Assembly (NCBI GenBank): GCA_027600665.1
Contig: JADGJL010000254.1
Span: 1 to 28,816, forward strand
From: Irineochytrium annulatum
Lineage: Eukaryota > Chytridiomycota > Chytridiomycetes > Chytridiales > Chytridiaceae
DNA length: 28,816 bases
Reading direction: 5' to 3'
Under the pieces are notes generated by a model. The model was not told the origin of the DNA. It searched no databases and was given only the letters and a program-made list of their open reading frames with translations. The position numbers and the translations under genes are program-made. Positions within the stretch are counted from its first letter, which is position 1. Every line of letters starts with the position of its first letter. This document shows positions 1-9,901 of the stretch, piece after piece.

Positions 1-1518
1 GGTTATGGGCAACAGGGCTTTGATGCTGGAATGGGTGGCGGCGAGTTTGAGATGAATGGCGGCGGGGGTTACGGAATGCAGGGAAATGGTTATAGACCTT
101 ACAATGGATATCGTGGTCGAGGAAGGTTTGTGAATGCCTTTACTTTGAAGTCGAGCCTGTATTTGGTGTTTCTGACTACCGGATGCAATAGGGGATACAT
201 GGGTCACACCGCGAACGTCCAATATGGTAATGCACAGTACGTGGATGAACATGCGATGAACACGATGAACGCGATGAACATGGGCGGTGGCGCGGGCGTT
301 GGCGGAGGCGGCGAATGGGAGGAAGAGCGGATGCTGCGAAGCGGTCAATACGTTGATAGCCCGCACGCATCGATGGACGACAGCCGTCAGGACAAGCGCA
401 AGCCGTACCCTGTTGACGGACCGCCGAGGCAGCGCCTCGATCGAGAGCCGGACGAAAGCGGCGGGTACGAGCAGCCGCCAGCAAAGCGGGCCCCGCACAG
501 TCCGAACACGGCTGACGCGCCCCGACGCGGGTCCGTCGCCGCCTCCCACACTCGGAGTAGCATCGACGACCACGCTGATCGGCACCCACGCCGTGATAAG
601 TCGCCCCCGTCGCGATCACTATCGCGGGACCAACGGCCGCGGGATAAGGAGCGTCGATCGATCTCGCCCGCAGCGTACCGTGGGACCGGCCGGTCTGAGA
701 GAGAGCGATACGACCGAGAGAGGGATAGAATGCGGGACTCCCGTCGCGATCCTCGGGTGGCGTCGAGGGGGCATGAACGAGAATCGCGGGCCGTAATTGA
801 GATTGTGGAGCGCGAGGGACGCGACCGGGAGAGGGAGGCGAAGGAGAGGGACGACAGATACAGGGACCGCGATCGTACTGAGCGCCGTGGATCTGGCCAC
901 GAGCGCGACCGAGATCGGGAATTAGATCGCGATTCAAGGCGAGGTGGGTATTCGCCTTCACGGTCCCGATCGCGGTCGAGGTCGAGGACACCTAAGAGAC
1001 GAGACTCCGCTCGACGGAGGTCGCCGTCAGCTGCGTCGAACTACAGGGACCCACCACGGCGCCGGAACTCGGACTTCGAGCGCATCCCCTCGCCCGAGCA
1101 ACGGGCGCCGCTGTCGGACGACGAAGACCGCCCGCATGATCGGTCTCGCAGCCGGGAGAGAGCCCCTTTAAGCGCTGCGCTCAGCAACGGAGGGGATAAT
1201 CTTGACGTGGCACTCGGCAACAGCTTAGCGCCTGAATCGACGTCCGGGTCGAGGCGCCGCCGGCACCGGGACTCGGACTCGGACGATTCCGAATTGAAGG
1301 AACGGCCACCCGGTGCACTGGGTGCTGGTGACGCTGGGGCGGAGGACACCGCGAGGCGAAAGAAGAGGCGCCATCGTCGGGCGGATGAGGGCGGTGAGGA
1401 TGATGAGGAGAGGAGGAAGCGAAAGAAGAAGAAGTCTTCGTCCTCCTCCGGGAAGAGGAGACACAAGTCCCGTGATGGCGAAGCAGGCGCGCCTGCGGCC
1501 GATGGGGTTATGCTGTGA
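1..1518 (+). CDS. RS/RGG-rich nuclear protein, 3' part (5' end outside window)
   Basis: The reading frame is open from base 1 to the TGA at 1516-1518. One 66-nt intron is called at 126-191 (donor GTTTGTG, branch-like CTGAC, acceptor ATAG); splicing joins a Gly/Tyr/Arg stretch (GNGYRPYNGYRGRGRG) to GYMGHTANVQYG. The intron is 3n long and has no stop, so its retention would also keep frame. The rest is low complexity: Met/Asn/Gly-rich, then long Arg-Asp/Arg-Glu dipeptides, a true SR block (PSRSRSRSRSRTPKRRDS, about nt 955-1010), acidic Ser/Asp patches and a Lys/Arg-Ser tail ending in GVML. RS and RE/RD tracts are typical of splicing and mRNA-processing factors in nuclear speckles, which is the inferred role. 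No folded domain lies within the window, so the family cannot be named; it could belong to a 3'-end processing, splicing or export factor whose conserved part is upstream. Confidence 0.8.
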   Translation, partial: GYGQQGFDAGMGGGEFEMNGGGGYGMQGNGYRPYNGYRGRGRFVNAFTLKSSLYLVFLTTGCNRGYMGHTANVQYGNAQYVDEHAMNTMNAMNMGGGAGVGGGGEWEEERMLRSGQYVDSPHASMDDSRQDKRKPYPVDGPPRQRLDREPDESGGYEQPPAKRAPHSPNTADAPRRGSVAASHTRSSIDDHADRHPRRDKSPPSRSLSRDQRPRDKERRSISPAAYRGTGRSERERYDRERDRMRDSRRDPRVASRGHERESRAVIEIVEREGRDREREAKERDDRYRDRDRTERRGSGHERDRDRELDRDSRRGGYSPSRSRSRSRSRTPKRRDSARRRSPSAASNYRDPPRRRNSDFERIPSPEQRAPLSDDEDRPHDRSRSRERAPLSAALSNGGDNLDVALGNSLAPESTSGSRRRRHRDSDSDDSELKERPPGALGAGDAGAEDTARRKKRRHRRADEGGEDDEERRKRKKKKSSSSSGKRRHKSRDGEAGAPAADGVML

Positions 1519-1828
1519 TTGGTGGGCAGGAGTGCCAGCTTATGAGCTCATAACTTAGTATTGGAGAATATATGATCGCACTAGTGGGGCGTGAACAATT
1601 CAGTACTTGAATTTCATCGCGTAGGCGACACGTAAAACGCGTCAATCCATTCCAGTCCCAAAATGACGTCAGGCTGACTTGGCATCTCGACACCTTGCGC
1701 GGATCACGCCGATCTCGCACTGCTATGCCATCGCTCGTAGCGTGCCCCGTCCCGCTGTCGTTGGCGCGGGGAGGTGGGGAGATGGCGGGTGTTGGGCCAA
1801 GGACTCAACACGGCACTTCTTAGTAAAA
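1519..1828. other. Intergenic spacer (RS protein to lipase)
   Basis: This stretch of 310 bases lies between two genes on the same strand. It must hold the 3' UTR of the RS protein and the promoter of the lipase gene. The short open frames crossing it, such as the minus-strand one at 1508-1720, have no recognisable product. I see no RNA gene or clear promoter element. Confidence 0.5.
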
Positions 1829-3917
1829 ATGACGGAGAAAGACGAGTGAGTCCATGACGATGACGGTGTGGGGCCGGCCGACGGGGTGCGGAGGAATCCA
1901 GGATGGCGACTATGAATGGCCCTTGTTCGGCAGGGGCCATGATGAACCAATGGACTGACTTTTCTTTCCTGGCATGCAGCGATGTGGCGGTCGTCGGACC
2001 CGAGGTGGATTTCGTCCCGGATCTCACAGATTGGGGCCGCTACCGCGCGGCCGTGTGGAGGCTCTCGCTTTCGGTCGCGGACTCGGTCGTCTTCGTCGCC
2101 GTGAACGGCGCACTTATCCTCTTCGCGACGTGGCTGGGAGTCATTAGCTTCCTATTCGTTGGGCCGTTGGTGCAGATCGTTTATCCGAGGTGGGTGGACG
2201 TGTGATGGACTGTGGAGCAGGCAGTGGTTGAAAGAGTGAGACCCGGGAAGCTCGGAGGTGGCAGACAGGAGTGCTTCTTTGTTGGGACGGAATGGGCATG
2301 GATGCCACGCGACCGCGTGCGCGATATGGACTAATTTTCATGCAATGTAGAGTCACCCGCCGTCTCAAGGTCGCGATCCCGTCTGAGAACGGCCGCCCGG
2401 CCGAGAGCCGGACATACCTCCCGAGCGCGTCCACGTCTTCTTCCCCGAACTTTTACGAGTCCTACTCGGACCACATCAGCGAGAAGAAGGAGCTGGACAA
2501 CGTGGCCGCGAGGTTAGTGAGCCCAAACGGGGAGGAGCCGAACAGGAGGCCGCCGTTCGACCTCGATGTCGCGAGGCTGTTCATTCACCTCTCGGCTCTT
2601 GTTTACGAGAACAGCGATGTGATTGGTGGGTGAAGGTTTTTTTTTTCTTTGCGTGCGGCAAGATGATATTGGGGAAAGAGATATTTGGGATGACCTGTGG
2701 AAGCGGTGCGAGATGAAGGAGGGATATGGATGTACAGGTGGACTCTAATGCACAATGGCCCTTTAGAATCTACGGCCAAAATCTGGGGACTTCAGTACGA
2801 GTGCTTGGAGCAGGAGCCCTGTGCCGCCTACGTCTTCTTCTCGCCCCTTCACCACTTTGCCATCGTCGTCTTCCGCGGCGTCAGCCCCTTCGACCTCTCC
2901 GAGCTCCTCATCGACTCCATGCTTCAGAAGGTCCGCCCGGACGGCCACATCCTTCCTGGGATGGTTCACGAGGTAATGCGCTGCCACCCTCGTTTTTCAC
3001 GTTTTTCACCGTAGCTGATGAACCTGCAAACAGGGCTTTTTCAACCTCCTCTCGTGGAGCGCCGAGTCCGTACCCACGACCGTGATTGAGGACGACGCCG
3101 AGGAGGACTTGAGCGCGCGAACGGCCTGCGACGTCGGGGAGCTGACGCGCCTGTTGAAGGAGGACGTTATACCCAAGATGGCCATCGGGTCACCCGCCAT
3201 TTGGTTCACGGGACACTCGCTTGGGGCCGCGCTTGCGACCATGGTGCTGTCTCACCTCGTTCATGTCAAAAGCCCGCTTATCACCTCATCCGTAAGTTAG
3301 CTTGTTTCGCTTGTCTTACAAATCGTTGATATCGGAATTATTAGTATGTGAAGGGTTGCTACACGTTCGGATCCCCCAAGTGCGGCGACACCGAGTTCGC
3401 TAACGTCACCGCCAAGCGCCTCACTGCAGCACGAGGCGAGTCCAGTCACAGTTTCAGGCAACGTTTGCTAACGAAGTATGCGTTTTTTCGCTTTACAGTC
3501 GTCTTCTACCGGGTCGTCAACGCAGACGACGTAATGGCAGCGCTCCCCATAGGCGGTCACACCGGGGGGCTCGCGTCCGCTATGCACGCGGCGTATGGTG
3601 AGGGTAAGCCCATCACGTGCCACACCGATTACAAGCACGTCGTACGTAATCATTCCGTGCTTTCAAAATCATGCTGCTGTTTAACGCATTAATTGCAGGG
3701 CGTTCCCGTCATCCTTCACTGCGACGGCCTCCGCGTCGTTGGTGTGGACCGCGACCTCGAGGCCCTGATCAAGAACGCCGTCTTCTGGGTGGGCGAGTCC
3801 GTGCCCTTCGTCACTCGCTTTCTTAGCGGGCGAGAAACGCTTATGGCCGTCGCGCACAGGTTCTTCCCGTTCCCGCACGATCACCTACCGTCACAGTACG
3901 ACCGGCACCTTGTCTAA
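1829..3917 (+). CDS. Membrane-anchored class 3 lipase (alpha/beta hydrolase), 493 aa
   Basis: Exons: 1829-1845, 1980-2189, 2351-2625, 2767-2972, 3034-3291, 3345-3641, 3699-3917 (494 codons with stop). The start is the ATG at 1829 (MTEKD), spliced to DDVAVVGPE; every later junction restores the lipase frame. A hydrophobic segment near residues 30-65 (VNGALILFATWLGVISFLF) suggests a membrane anchor. The Lipase_3 landmarks follow in order: oxyanion region VVFRGV, nucleophile elbow GHSLGAAL (Ser about 298), strand YTFGSPKCGD, catalytic Asp in RVVNADDV (about 384) and catalytic His in HDHLPSQY (about 483). The family hydrolyses acyl glycerols; with a membrane anchor, action on membrane or droplet lipids is inferred. 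Within 3345-3641 a further in-frame intron of 48 or 54 nt ending at 3498 is possible, because about 16 residues before FYRVVN look unlike the family. The gene converges on B9D2. Confidence 0.93.
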
Positions 3918-4287
3918 AAACAAAGAACAACACCTTGCTGTGATATTATCGTGTGGAGTTTTGATAGTTGACCATCATAGCATATTTATGTGTCTGTACT
4001 TCCCATCCCTTTTAACCTTCATTATCGGTTGAACTTGGCCGAAAGGACCTCTTTTATTGAATATACAATTATATACAAACCCTATCTGGTCCAAGAAGTG
4101 CAATGGATGCGCGGAAGTGAACAATGTAAACTGGTCGAAAGGCGTGAAGGATAACTTGTGAGTTATTCTTCCGCTTTCGATTTTTTCTAAACGCTACAGA
4201 GGCGATTATCATCTGCAATGTATATGTTTTCTCACTTTACGGAAGTCTGCAAAACCTATTAAAAAAAAAAAATCCTCCAAAACGAAA
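3918..4287. other. Convergent 3' spacer between lipase and B9D2
   Basis: This 370-base AT-rich stretch must contain the 3' UTRs of both flanking genes. A TTTATT at 4053-4058 reads AATAAA on the minus strand, a candidate poly(A) signal for B9D2. There is an A-run at 4260-4272. No coding sequence or RNA gene is supported. Confidence 0.5.
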
Positions 4288-5033
4288 TCACATCGCAACG
4301 CCGTAGTTTTCGAAATTCCTCACGATGAGCCCAACTTCCAAGTGCACTTTCCCCATCGACACTGTCTGGAGCCTGAATCGGTCGAGTGGATTGTATATGA
4401 GCTCAAGGGACTTCAGCTGCGGTGTCGCGCCGAGAAAGTATGCTGCAAAAAGGCGGCATCAGCACTCGTGATGTTAATGGGTGTAAAAGTACTAACACCA
4501 CAGCTGATCCATGAGTGTCCCCAGTGGCCGCCACGTCACGCACTCAAGGACGTGCGTTCCTGGACTCGTCGGCACGTGCACAAAACCGTATCCGTCTGAC
4601 GAGAACCACATCACGTTAGCCCCATTCGAAGTCGTCACAGCAGTATGACTTGCACGCACATAGCTCATTTCGCCCGAACATATCTTGATGAAAGACCTGA
4701 AGCACAATCTTTGGCCAGCCGACCAAGGTTTTCGTCGTGTAGTGAATATCTGCCCACGAACTCAATAAATACCGAAAAATCGTGACTTCGTTCGCACCTA
4801 TAGGGTGACCCCATACGGTATATCTTGCGTCCTAGTTACGATAACTGAGTTTAAGCGACTTGGTGCAGACCAGCACGATTCACCTCCGGCACATCGACCT
4901 GCGTCTGCCCCGCCGTGTCCCCCTCCACCAGCGTCCACCCGTCCCCTGCCACCAAGCTCCACTTTGCACAGAGCTCCGGCCGCGGGAATCCCGAAGCTCC
5001 CATTATCGTCCCGATGATGTGCACCTCCGCCAT
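4288..5033 (-). CDS. B9D2: B9 domain-containing protein 2 (ciliary transition zone), 175 aa
   Basis: Minus-strand exons: 5033-4884, 4831-4798, 4749-4660, 4595-4497, 4442-4288. These total 528 nt, giving 175 residues, the length I recall for animal B9D2. The protein opens [19 protein letters not shown] and continues with [39 protein letters not shown], the hallmark [24 protein letters not shown] and a tail ending in NFENYGVAM. One B9 (C2-like) domain covers most of the chain. B9D2 forms a complex with B9D1 and MKS1 at the base of the cilium or flagellum, where it gates entry of membrane proteins; this is known from animals and nematodes. Every junction is GT...AG and falls in the middle of conserved motifs, so the model is firm although no single open frame shows the gene. 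No frameshift or missing core motif was found. Its start lies 64 bp from that of TAF7 on the other strand. Confidence 0.96.
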
Positions 5034-5097
5034 GTCTGAGATAACTGAAACTCGTGAAGGCGGTCAAATGCGAAGGCTTGAGCGATAAGCGACGCGG
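5034..5097. promoter_or_regulatory. 64-bp bidirectional promoter, B9D2 / TAF7
   Basis: Only 64 bases separate the divergent start codons of B9D2 (5033, minus) and TAF7 (5098, plus), so the two promoters must overlap each other or extend into the partner gene. The stretch has no TATA box. It contains GTCAAATGCG at 5063-5072; a near-identical GTCAAATTCG occurs in the other divergent flagellar promoter in this window. Confidence 0.6.
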
Positions 5098-6815
5098 ATG
5101 TCGTCGCCAATAAAGCTTGTGAGCAACCTCGCGGTTTGGCGTTCAAAGGATTGTGTTATAATCTTGGTTTACTAGAAGGGCGCGGCGCCGGTCGAGGACA
5201 AATCGGAGCCGGACACGCCGCTGGAGGAGCACGTCGTTCTCAGAATCACTAACCCGGCCTTGCTGGCGGCCGTGAGGACGAAAGTCAAGGATAATACCGT
5301 GGACGAGCATGTCAAGATTGTTTTCGAAGGTAAGAACTTTTCGTTCATTGTTCAATGGGTTCGTTTAAAAGAATGTCGGGCATCAGACCAACGGCATGCC
5401 ATCTTTCACTTCGACAACGTGAGCTACCCGGCCAAGCTCTTCGACCTGCCCTGCATCATCGAATCCCAGAAAACGTTCGACAACAAGCAGATGTTCAAGA
5501 TATGCGACATATGCCAGGTCTGTGTCGTAAATTGCATATCACAAGTTGACGGGAATTCAGATGCTGGTGGTAGAGCCGCCGGATCCACCGCCGAAATCTA
5601 AGAGCAGGCCGACGGAGGACTTCCAGTGGCCCCACGGCATCACACCACCGTTGCAGAACGTCAGGAAACGGCGTTTTCGACAGCGAATATCGAAAAGGGT
5701 AAGCTGGGATTACTCTTGCACTGCTATAACTTATCATTGTCGGCAGGCCATCGAAGACGTCGAGCGCGAAGTCGAGCGGCTTCTGCAGGAGGACGCGGAG
5801 GCCGAGGATGTTCGATACGGTGAGGATGCGATGCTTTTGCTCTTCCCTTGTAACCCAACTCACAATCTGGTTGTAGAGGTCATCCACGCCGTCGGCGACG
5901 ACGCCCTCCAGGACATGTCCGAGCTCGGCACCCCACTCCAGCCCGACGGCGATGCCAGCGACGCCGACGACGACAACAACAACAACCAGGGCACTGGCGC
6001 AGCCGCGGCGGTCGCAGCGGCAGCAGCAGCAGCCGCAGTCGGTGGCCGACCACCCAACCCCTCCTTACTCCGCCTCGTTACCCGCACACAGCAGCACGCG
6101 CCGGCCATCGTTCCTGGTGGCCTCATGGTCCAGACACCCGCGGGGCTTCATCCGCCGGCGGGGACGGCGCTCACCATCGAGGACCCGGCTGCGGCGTTGC
6201 CTCGCTCGGCCGGGGACGACGACGAAGCGGGCGACGACGACGACGAGGATGACCTCGCCGCCCAGATCGAGAACGAACTAGAGACGATGGATTTGGATGT
6301 TATGGAGGATGAGGATGCGCTTGATGGGCGGCAGCGGGAACCGCAGGAGCAGGATGAACAGCAGGAGGGTGGGGATGACGCCGACGGGGCGCCGCCGGAG
6401 GAAGAAGACGAGGAGGATGGCGAAGGAGGGGACTCGGAAGAGGATGATGAAGAGGAGGAGAGCGAGGAGGAGGAGGAGGGCGGTGCCGAGGACGTTGCGG
6501 AGGAAGCGGATGAAAGTAAGCTTTGTTTTTCGTCTCATCTTCATATTTCGGCTGGCGGGGTTATTAATGTATGCTCTACTTCAGATGACCCCCTCCGAGA
6601 GGAGATTGCGGATTTGGAGGCGAGCATACGGGAGAAGTCGGAGCAGTTGCAGGGCCAAATAAATCCGATCATGAGGGTCTGTATTCTATGGTGGTCCTAG
6701 TTTCGCCCTTTTTCTAACGTTTTATCCTCTGTAGACGCGTTTCGAGGGTATAGTGAAAAAGCTGACGGCCGAGCTGGAGAAGAAGAAAATTCAGCTGACC
6801 GAACGCAAGGCATAG
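5098..6815 (+). CDS. TAF7: TFIID subunit TAF7 (TAFII55), 442 aa
   Basis: Exons: 5098-5118, 5176-5329, 5387-5517, 5561-5698, 5747-5819, 5877-6515, 6585-6676, 6735-6815. The TAFII55 N-terminal domain reads EEHVVLRITNPALLAAVR, then RHAIFHFDNVSYPAKLFDLP, CIIESQKTFDNKQ, KICDICQMLVVEPP, then the diagnostic HGITPPLQNVRKRRFR. An EDVEREVERLL helix follows, then a long disordered insert with an alanine run and a dense Asp/Glu stretch. A C-terminal coiled coil (LREEIADLEASIREKSEQL through MRTRFEGIVKKL) matches the family tail. TAF7 binds TAF1 in the general transcription factor TFIID and restrains its acetyltransferase; it is nuclear. The 7-codon first exon was chosen because its GTGAGC donor restores frame. 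The ATG at 5032 was rejected because it runs into a stop. Four of the seven introns (5330-5386, 5699-5746, 5820-5876, 6516-6584) are 3n and stop-free. Confidence 0.95.
5999..6515 (+). repeat. Low-complexity tracts inside TAF7: GCN alanine run and Asp/Glu-rich block
   Basis: At 5999-6037 a run of GCN codons encodes an almost pure alanine tract interrupted by one valine. From about 6205 to 6515 GAG/GAC/GAT codons dominate and encode a strongly acidic region. Mixed synonymous codons in the alanine run suggest selection on the protein more than recent slippage. Confidence 0.75.
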
Positions 6816-7219
6816 CAAAGGGTAGCGCCTGCAATTTGGGCCCACCCTTTTTTTTTTTGGTTTGTATGTAAATATGGCACATAATTGGAAGTAATAAAGG
6901 AATACCACTCTTGCTGCTCACTATTTTACATTTATAACGCATGTAGCTTGTTCCTGTTCGTTTTCCTGAGGTAGATTTTGCGGCTGACTTTTAACGATAA
7001 TGATGAATTGCGGGAGTAGGTTGCAGGACCTTCGAGAGCGACCGAGAATGGCCACGGGAATGGGACAGGGTGTCAGTCGGTCGACGTTCTGGAACAAAAG
7101 GGCAGCAGGGCAGTGTTGAAGTGTGAAGGAAACATCAAGTGACGTTGGTACTGCGCGATCAAAGGGTAAAGACGGAGCTGGACAGATCTGTCTGAGACCC
7201 TCTTCCAATCCTGACCGTC
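6816..7219. other. TAF7 3' UTR and crtYB promoter region
   Basis: This 404-base spacer lies between two plus-strand genes. A T-run at 6849-6858 and an AATAAA at 6893 mark the likely TAF7 3' end; the remainder should be promoter and 5' UTR of the carotenoid gene. I see no clear TATA box, RNA gene or extra exon. Confidence 0.5.
6893..6898 (+). terminator. Poly(A) signal AATAAA of TAF7
   Basis: A canonical hexamer lies 78 bases after the TAF7 stop codon, just after a T-rich tract. Confidence 0.55.
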
Positions 7220-9343
7220 ATGACCGAGCTGACATACGCCGCGGTCCATCTCCGGTACACACTCCCTCCGGTTCTGGCCCTGCTCCTGCTCGCCAGGCCG
7301 ATCCTGACCTCGTTGGAGCTCCGCAAGATGATGGTGAGCGGACCTCCTCCAGCAAAGATCGTTGAAGATATTTCAGCTGCTGATCGCAATTGCGGTCATA
7401 TGGACAACGCCTTGGGACAATTGGATTATCGCAAACGGTAATGCATACAAAGACAGACAAATATATCATCTGACTTTATTCAAGGGGCTTGGTCTTACCC
7501 CGCCAACCGTGTGTTGGGTGTCATCGGCTTCGTTCCGATCGAGGAATACTCATTCTTTGGTGAGCATCAAATTAGCGGATCCATGGCTTACTTACAGCTT
7601 CGATTTGCAGTCATCCAAACGGTCTTCACCACTCTGATATGTACGCTGGTCTTCCACTTCCGTCCGGCGTTGCCTTACATCCTCCCGCCGAAACGGAAAT
7701 GGCCCTACAAGCTGCCGATGCTCATTTTGGCCGCCTTGCTCGTCACCGGCGTCTGGTGCCTCTATCTCGGCCCAAAATTGTTTTACTTGGGCGCGTTGTT
7801 AACGTGGACGTCGCCCGTGCTTATCCTGCAGTGGGCGGTAGCGGGGACATACCTCGGCAATCGCTGGGTTGAGTGCGTCACGATCATTCTCTCATCAACC
7901 GCGTACCTCTGCTGGGTAGATTGGTCGGCGATACGGGCGGGGGTGTGGACGATCCATGGGAACATGACGACGGGAATCATGGTTGATCCTGGCACGTGGT
8001 CGCTGCCGCTGGAGGAGGCGTTGTTTTTCCTTCTGGTCAACTGCATGATTGTGGGCGGTTGGGGTGCCATTGATAGGACGCTGGCCGTCATACGGTGCTT
8101 TCATTCGCGGGTCGGCGGGAGACGTGGGGTTGTAACGGTAAAGAAGGAGCACCAACCCCTGGACGGCGACAAGGCAAAGCCAGAGAAGCCTGCAGTTAAA
8201 ATGCCTTTAATTGAACGACAACCGTCAGCTGTTGGCCTGTATGCACATCTCTGGGACGACGCTTCATACATCCTTTCCTCAATTCTCATCTCCGAGTCCC
8301 TCCTCGACAACCAAACCATCCTAGACGCTCGCTCCGTGTCTAACCTCATCCGTAACGGATCCCGCACCTTCAACCTCGCCTCTATCCTCTTCCCTACAGC
8401 CGTCCGCGAGGACGTTCATGCCCTATACGCCTTCTGCCGCGTCGCCGACGACCTCGTGGACCGCCCCTTCAGGTCTCCCGCTCGAGATACCCGCGCACAT
8501 GCGCTAGCGGTGCTCGACCGCTTTTTGACGTCGTGTTATGGCGACCACCAAACGTCGCTGGACTGGGACGAGGTCGAGCGCTCCGTGCGAATCGAGTGCG
8601 GGCTCGATTCAGGCAAGGTCGAGACCGAGGTGCTCCCATCACTGCGCCGGTTCGCGCGCCTAATCCCGCGGCGCGTGCCGGAGCGGTGCGCGAGGGAACT
8701 CCTTGAGGCCTTGCGTTGGGACGTGGAGGCACGCCGGGTGACGGACGAGGCGTCTCTAATACGATACTGTCAGTTGGCCGCAGGGAGCGTGGGAGAAGCC
8801 ATGGTTTGGCTGTTAGTTGGCAGAGATGCCGTAATAGACGGTGCGTCGGAGGATGGGTCGATGCTATTTGGGAAAGACGGTGGATGCGGCGCAATTAATG
8901 CGGATATGATTCAACGTGCAAGAGATATGGGGGTCGCGCTCCAACTTGTAAACATGGCGAGGGACGTCGGAGAGGATGCTGGTACGCTGGGCAGAATTTA
9001 CGCACCCGAGGGATGGCTGGATGTGATGGCCACTGCGGAGAAGGTTGAGGGGTGTGGCGAAGCGATGCGGAGGCAGTTGATTAGGGATCCGTGGGCACGT
9101 AGGCCGATGCTTGCGAACATCGCGAGGAAGTTTTTGCAGACTGCCGACGTACATGTTGCGTCGGCCAAACTAGGGGTCGGGTTGATGCCTCCTAGATACC
9201 AAAGAGCTATTTGGGTGGCGTTAGAAATGTACTTGGAAATTGGGACGATCATTAGGGAGGCAACAGACTATCCAAATCGGGCAACGGTCCTCCTCTGGCA
9301 GAAGATTTGGATTATATTAAACAAACTTATTTTGAGCGCCTAA
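7220..9343 (+). CDS. crtYB: Bifunctional lycopene cyclase / phytoene synthase (fungal CrtYB, AL-2, CarRA type), 660 aa
   Basis: Exons: 7220-7333, 7377-7437, 7485-7559, 7611-9343. Three small introns (43, 47, 51 nt) sit in the first 400 bases and the rest is one exon. The N-terminal third is the multi-pass lycopene cyclase with its two related halves: IWTTPWDNWI and PIEEYSFFVIQT, later a hydrophobic stretch with PLEEALFFLLVN. The C-terminal part is a squalene/phytoene synthase: LIRNGSRTFNLAS, first Asp-rich motif DDLVD (about 363-367), LVNMARDVGEDA with the second (about 535-539), then GRIYAPEGW. The enzyme condenses two geranylgeranyl diphosphates to phytoene and cyclises lycopene ends in membranes. 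Both DxxxD motifs are intact, so it should be active. The fusion is a fungal hallmark. No desaturase, oxygenase or opsin gene is adjacent, so it is not in a carotenoid cluster within this window. Confidence 0.97.
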
Positions 9344-9901
9344 TTTCCAAATGTTCTCTTTATTCTGAACTATTTATTACGATTCCTCAGTATTAAAACA
9401 GTATTCATCAATCCTTGCATTATGGCACCACAACTTACTGACTTTGCTATGTTCCTTATAAGTATATTTTTACGTTTATGGAAATAAATGCAGCGTTTTC
9501 ATCACAACATGGTATTTATTAAATCAATCATAGCTAGCGTGCGTAAACTACCAGGTAGAGGAAGAGGACGTAATAATTTGTAATAAAAGATAATGTTGCA
9601 CACTTTATTTGGGCTGCGGCTAGGTAGTATGAAATCGTCGTTAGTTCAAAACAAACAAAACGAAGAGTGAGAAGTGAAAAATCGTAATGAACATAACCCG
9701 GCAAACTACGTTGCGTGACGGAATAGAACCAAAGAATGACGACATCGGATACAGTACTACAAACCCGGAAGGCAGAATAAACTCATCAAGTGGGAAAGAC
9801 GTCATTAAAATGAAGAATTAACCCAGACGGGGAATCTACATGAGTTTTGTACAGAGGGCGTGAAGGAGAGAAAAAATAAGAATCTCGAACAACCCGCATC
9901 T
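9344..9901. other. Convergent 3' spacer, crtYB and Ca2+-ATPase
   Basis: This 558-base, AT-rich stretch lies between the converging stops of crtYB and the calcium pump. It has AATAAA at 9483-9488 for crtYB. TTTATT occurs at 9515-9520 and 9604-9609, reading AATAAA for the minus-strand pump mRNA. Nothing coding is supported. Confidence 0.5.
9483..9488 (+). terminator. Poly(A) signal AATAAA of crtYB
   Basis: A canonical hexamer lies 140 bases after the crtYB stop, in an AT-rich 3' region. Confidence 0.45.

Noticed and set aside
176..991. 271-codon minus-strand open frame opposite the RS protein
   Set aside because: It is the complement of repetitive RS/RD codons; Arg/Ser/Pro composition with no domain.
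4342..4599. 85-codon plus-strand open frame in the B9D2 region
   Set aside because: It overlaps B9D2 exons 4 and 5 on the opposite strand and has no recognisable features.
5032..5088. ATG at 5032 as the TAF7 start
   Set aside because: The frame hits a stop after 18 codons and no donor in it restores the TAF7 frame, whereas ATG 5098 with the GTGAGC donor at 5119 does.
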